Assembly: GCA_003164305.1 (NCBI GenBank)
Contig: PLSZ01000117.1
Location: 1-5,781 of the forward strand
Direction of reading: 5' to 3'
Origin: Acetobacteraceae bacterium
GTDB taxonomy: Bacteria; Pseudomonadota; Alphaproteobacteria; Acetobacterales; Acetobacteraceae
Length of the DNA stretch: 5,781 nt
The notes under the pieces were generated by a model that searched no databases, had not been told where the DNA came from, and saw nothing but the letters and a program-made list of their open reading frames with translations. Numbering within the stretch: position 1 is the stretch's first letter; every line of letters starts with the position of its first letter. A program made the position numbers and the translations under genes. Of the stretch, positions 5,715-5,781 are shown in pieces.

Positions 5715-5781
5715 CATCGGGCTTCAAGGAATAATACCAGGCGTCCGAAACACTGACTCTCGATCGCCCTGATCGTCATGG

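Noticed and set aside
4689..5717. 342-codon minus-strand open frame opposite the SDR gene
   Set aside because: It is an antisense shadow in GC-rich DNA. The SDR on the plus strand has complete catalytic motifs and a strong ribosome site.
1..5781. Defence island, toxin-antitoxin pair, CRISPR array, prophage or transposon
   Set aside because: All recognisable genes are housekeeping or generic. No repeat arrays, transposase, integrase or terminal inverted repeats were seen.

Overview
The window is a GC-rich chromosomal stretch that fits an alphaproteobacterium, most likely Rhodospirillales/Acetobacteraceae. This placement is inferred from the GC-rich coding sequence, the pepA-holC pair, the long Sua5-type TsaC, and a coiled-coil protein ending in a PVKWW tail that resembles hypothetical proteins I associate with acetic-acid-bacterial relatives. 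No search was run. There are five complete genes and one partial gene. No tRNA, rRNA, CRISPR array, insertion sequence or phage gene was seen.

Layout: (1) 1-510 (+) is the 3' end of a YheS-like ABC-F ATPase. (2) 511-1068 is a gene-free stretch of about 560 bp, less GC-rich than its surroundings. It holds a 26-bp near-identical direct repeat, several dyads and a 12-bp perfect palindrome. (3) 1069-1875 (+) encodes an unrecognised 268-aa protein with a coiled coil, an AT-hook-like RRGRPP motif and a PVKWW tail. (4) 1886-3811 (-) is a pepA-holC operon (M17 leucyl aminopeptidase and DNA polymerase III chi) whose end converges on the coiled-coil gene with 10 bp between stops. (5) 3871-4872 (+) is a Sua5-type threonylcarbamoyl-AMP synthase, divergent from pepA. 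(6) 4932-5672 (+) is a classical short-chain dehydrogenase with a strong Shine-Dalgarno, followed by a 12-bp perfect hairpin at 5686-5714. The last ~65 bases hold no identifiable gene.

Most of the content is housekeeping: ribosome-associated ATPase, peptide turnover and replication clamp-loader accessory, tRNA t6A modification, and a redox enzyme of unknown substrate. The genes do not form a single pathway. The only part that looks under-described is the 511-1875 block, where a long structured non-coding region precedes a lineage-type coiled-coil protein with a possible DNA-binding motif. I see no evidence for a defence system, mobile island or other novel multi-gene system.
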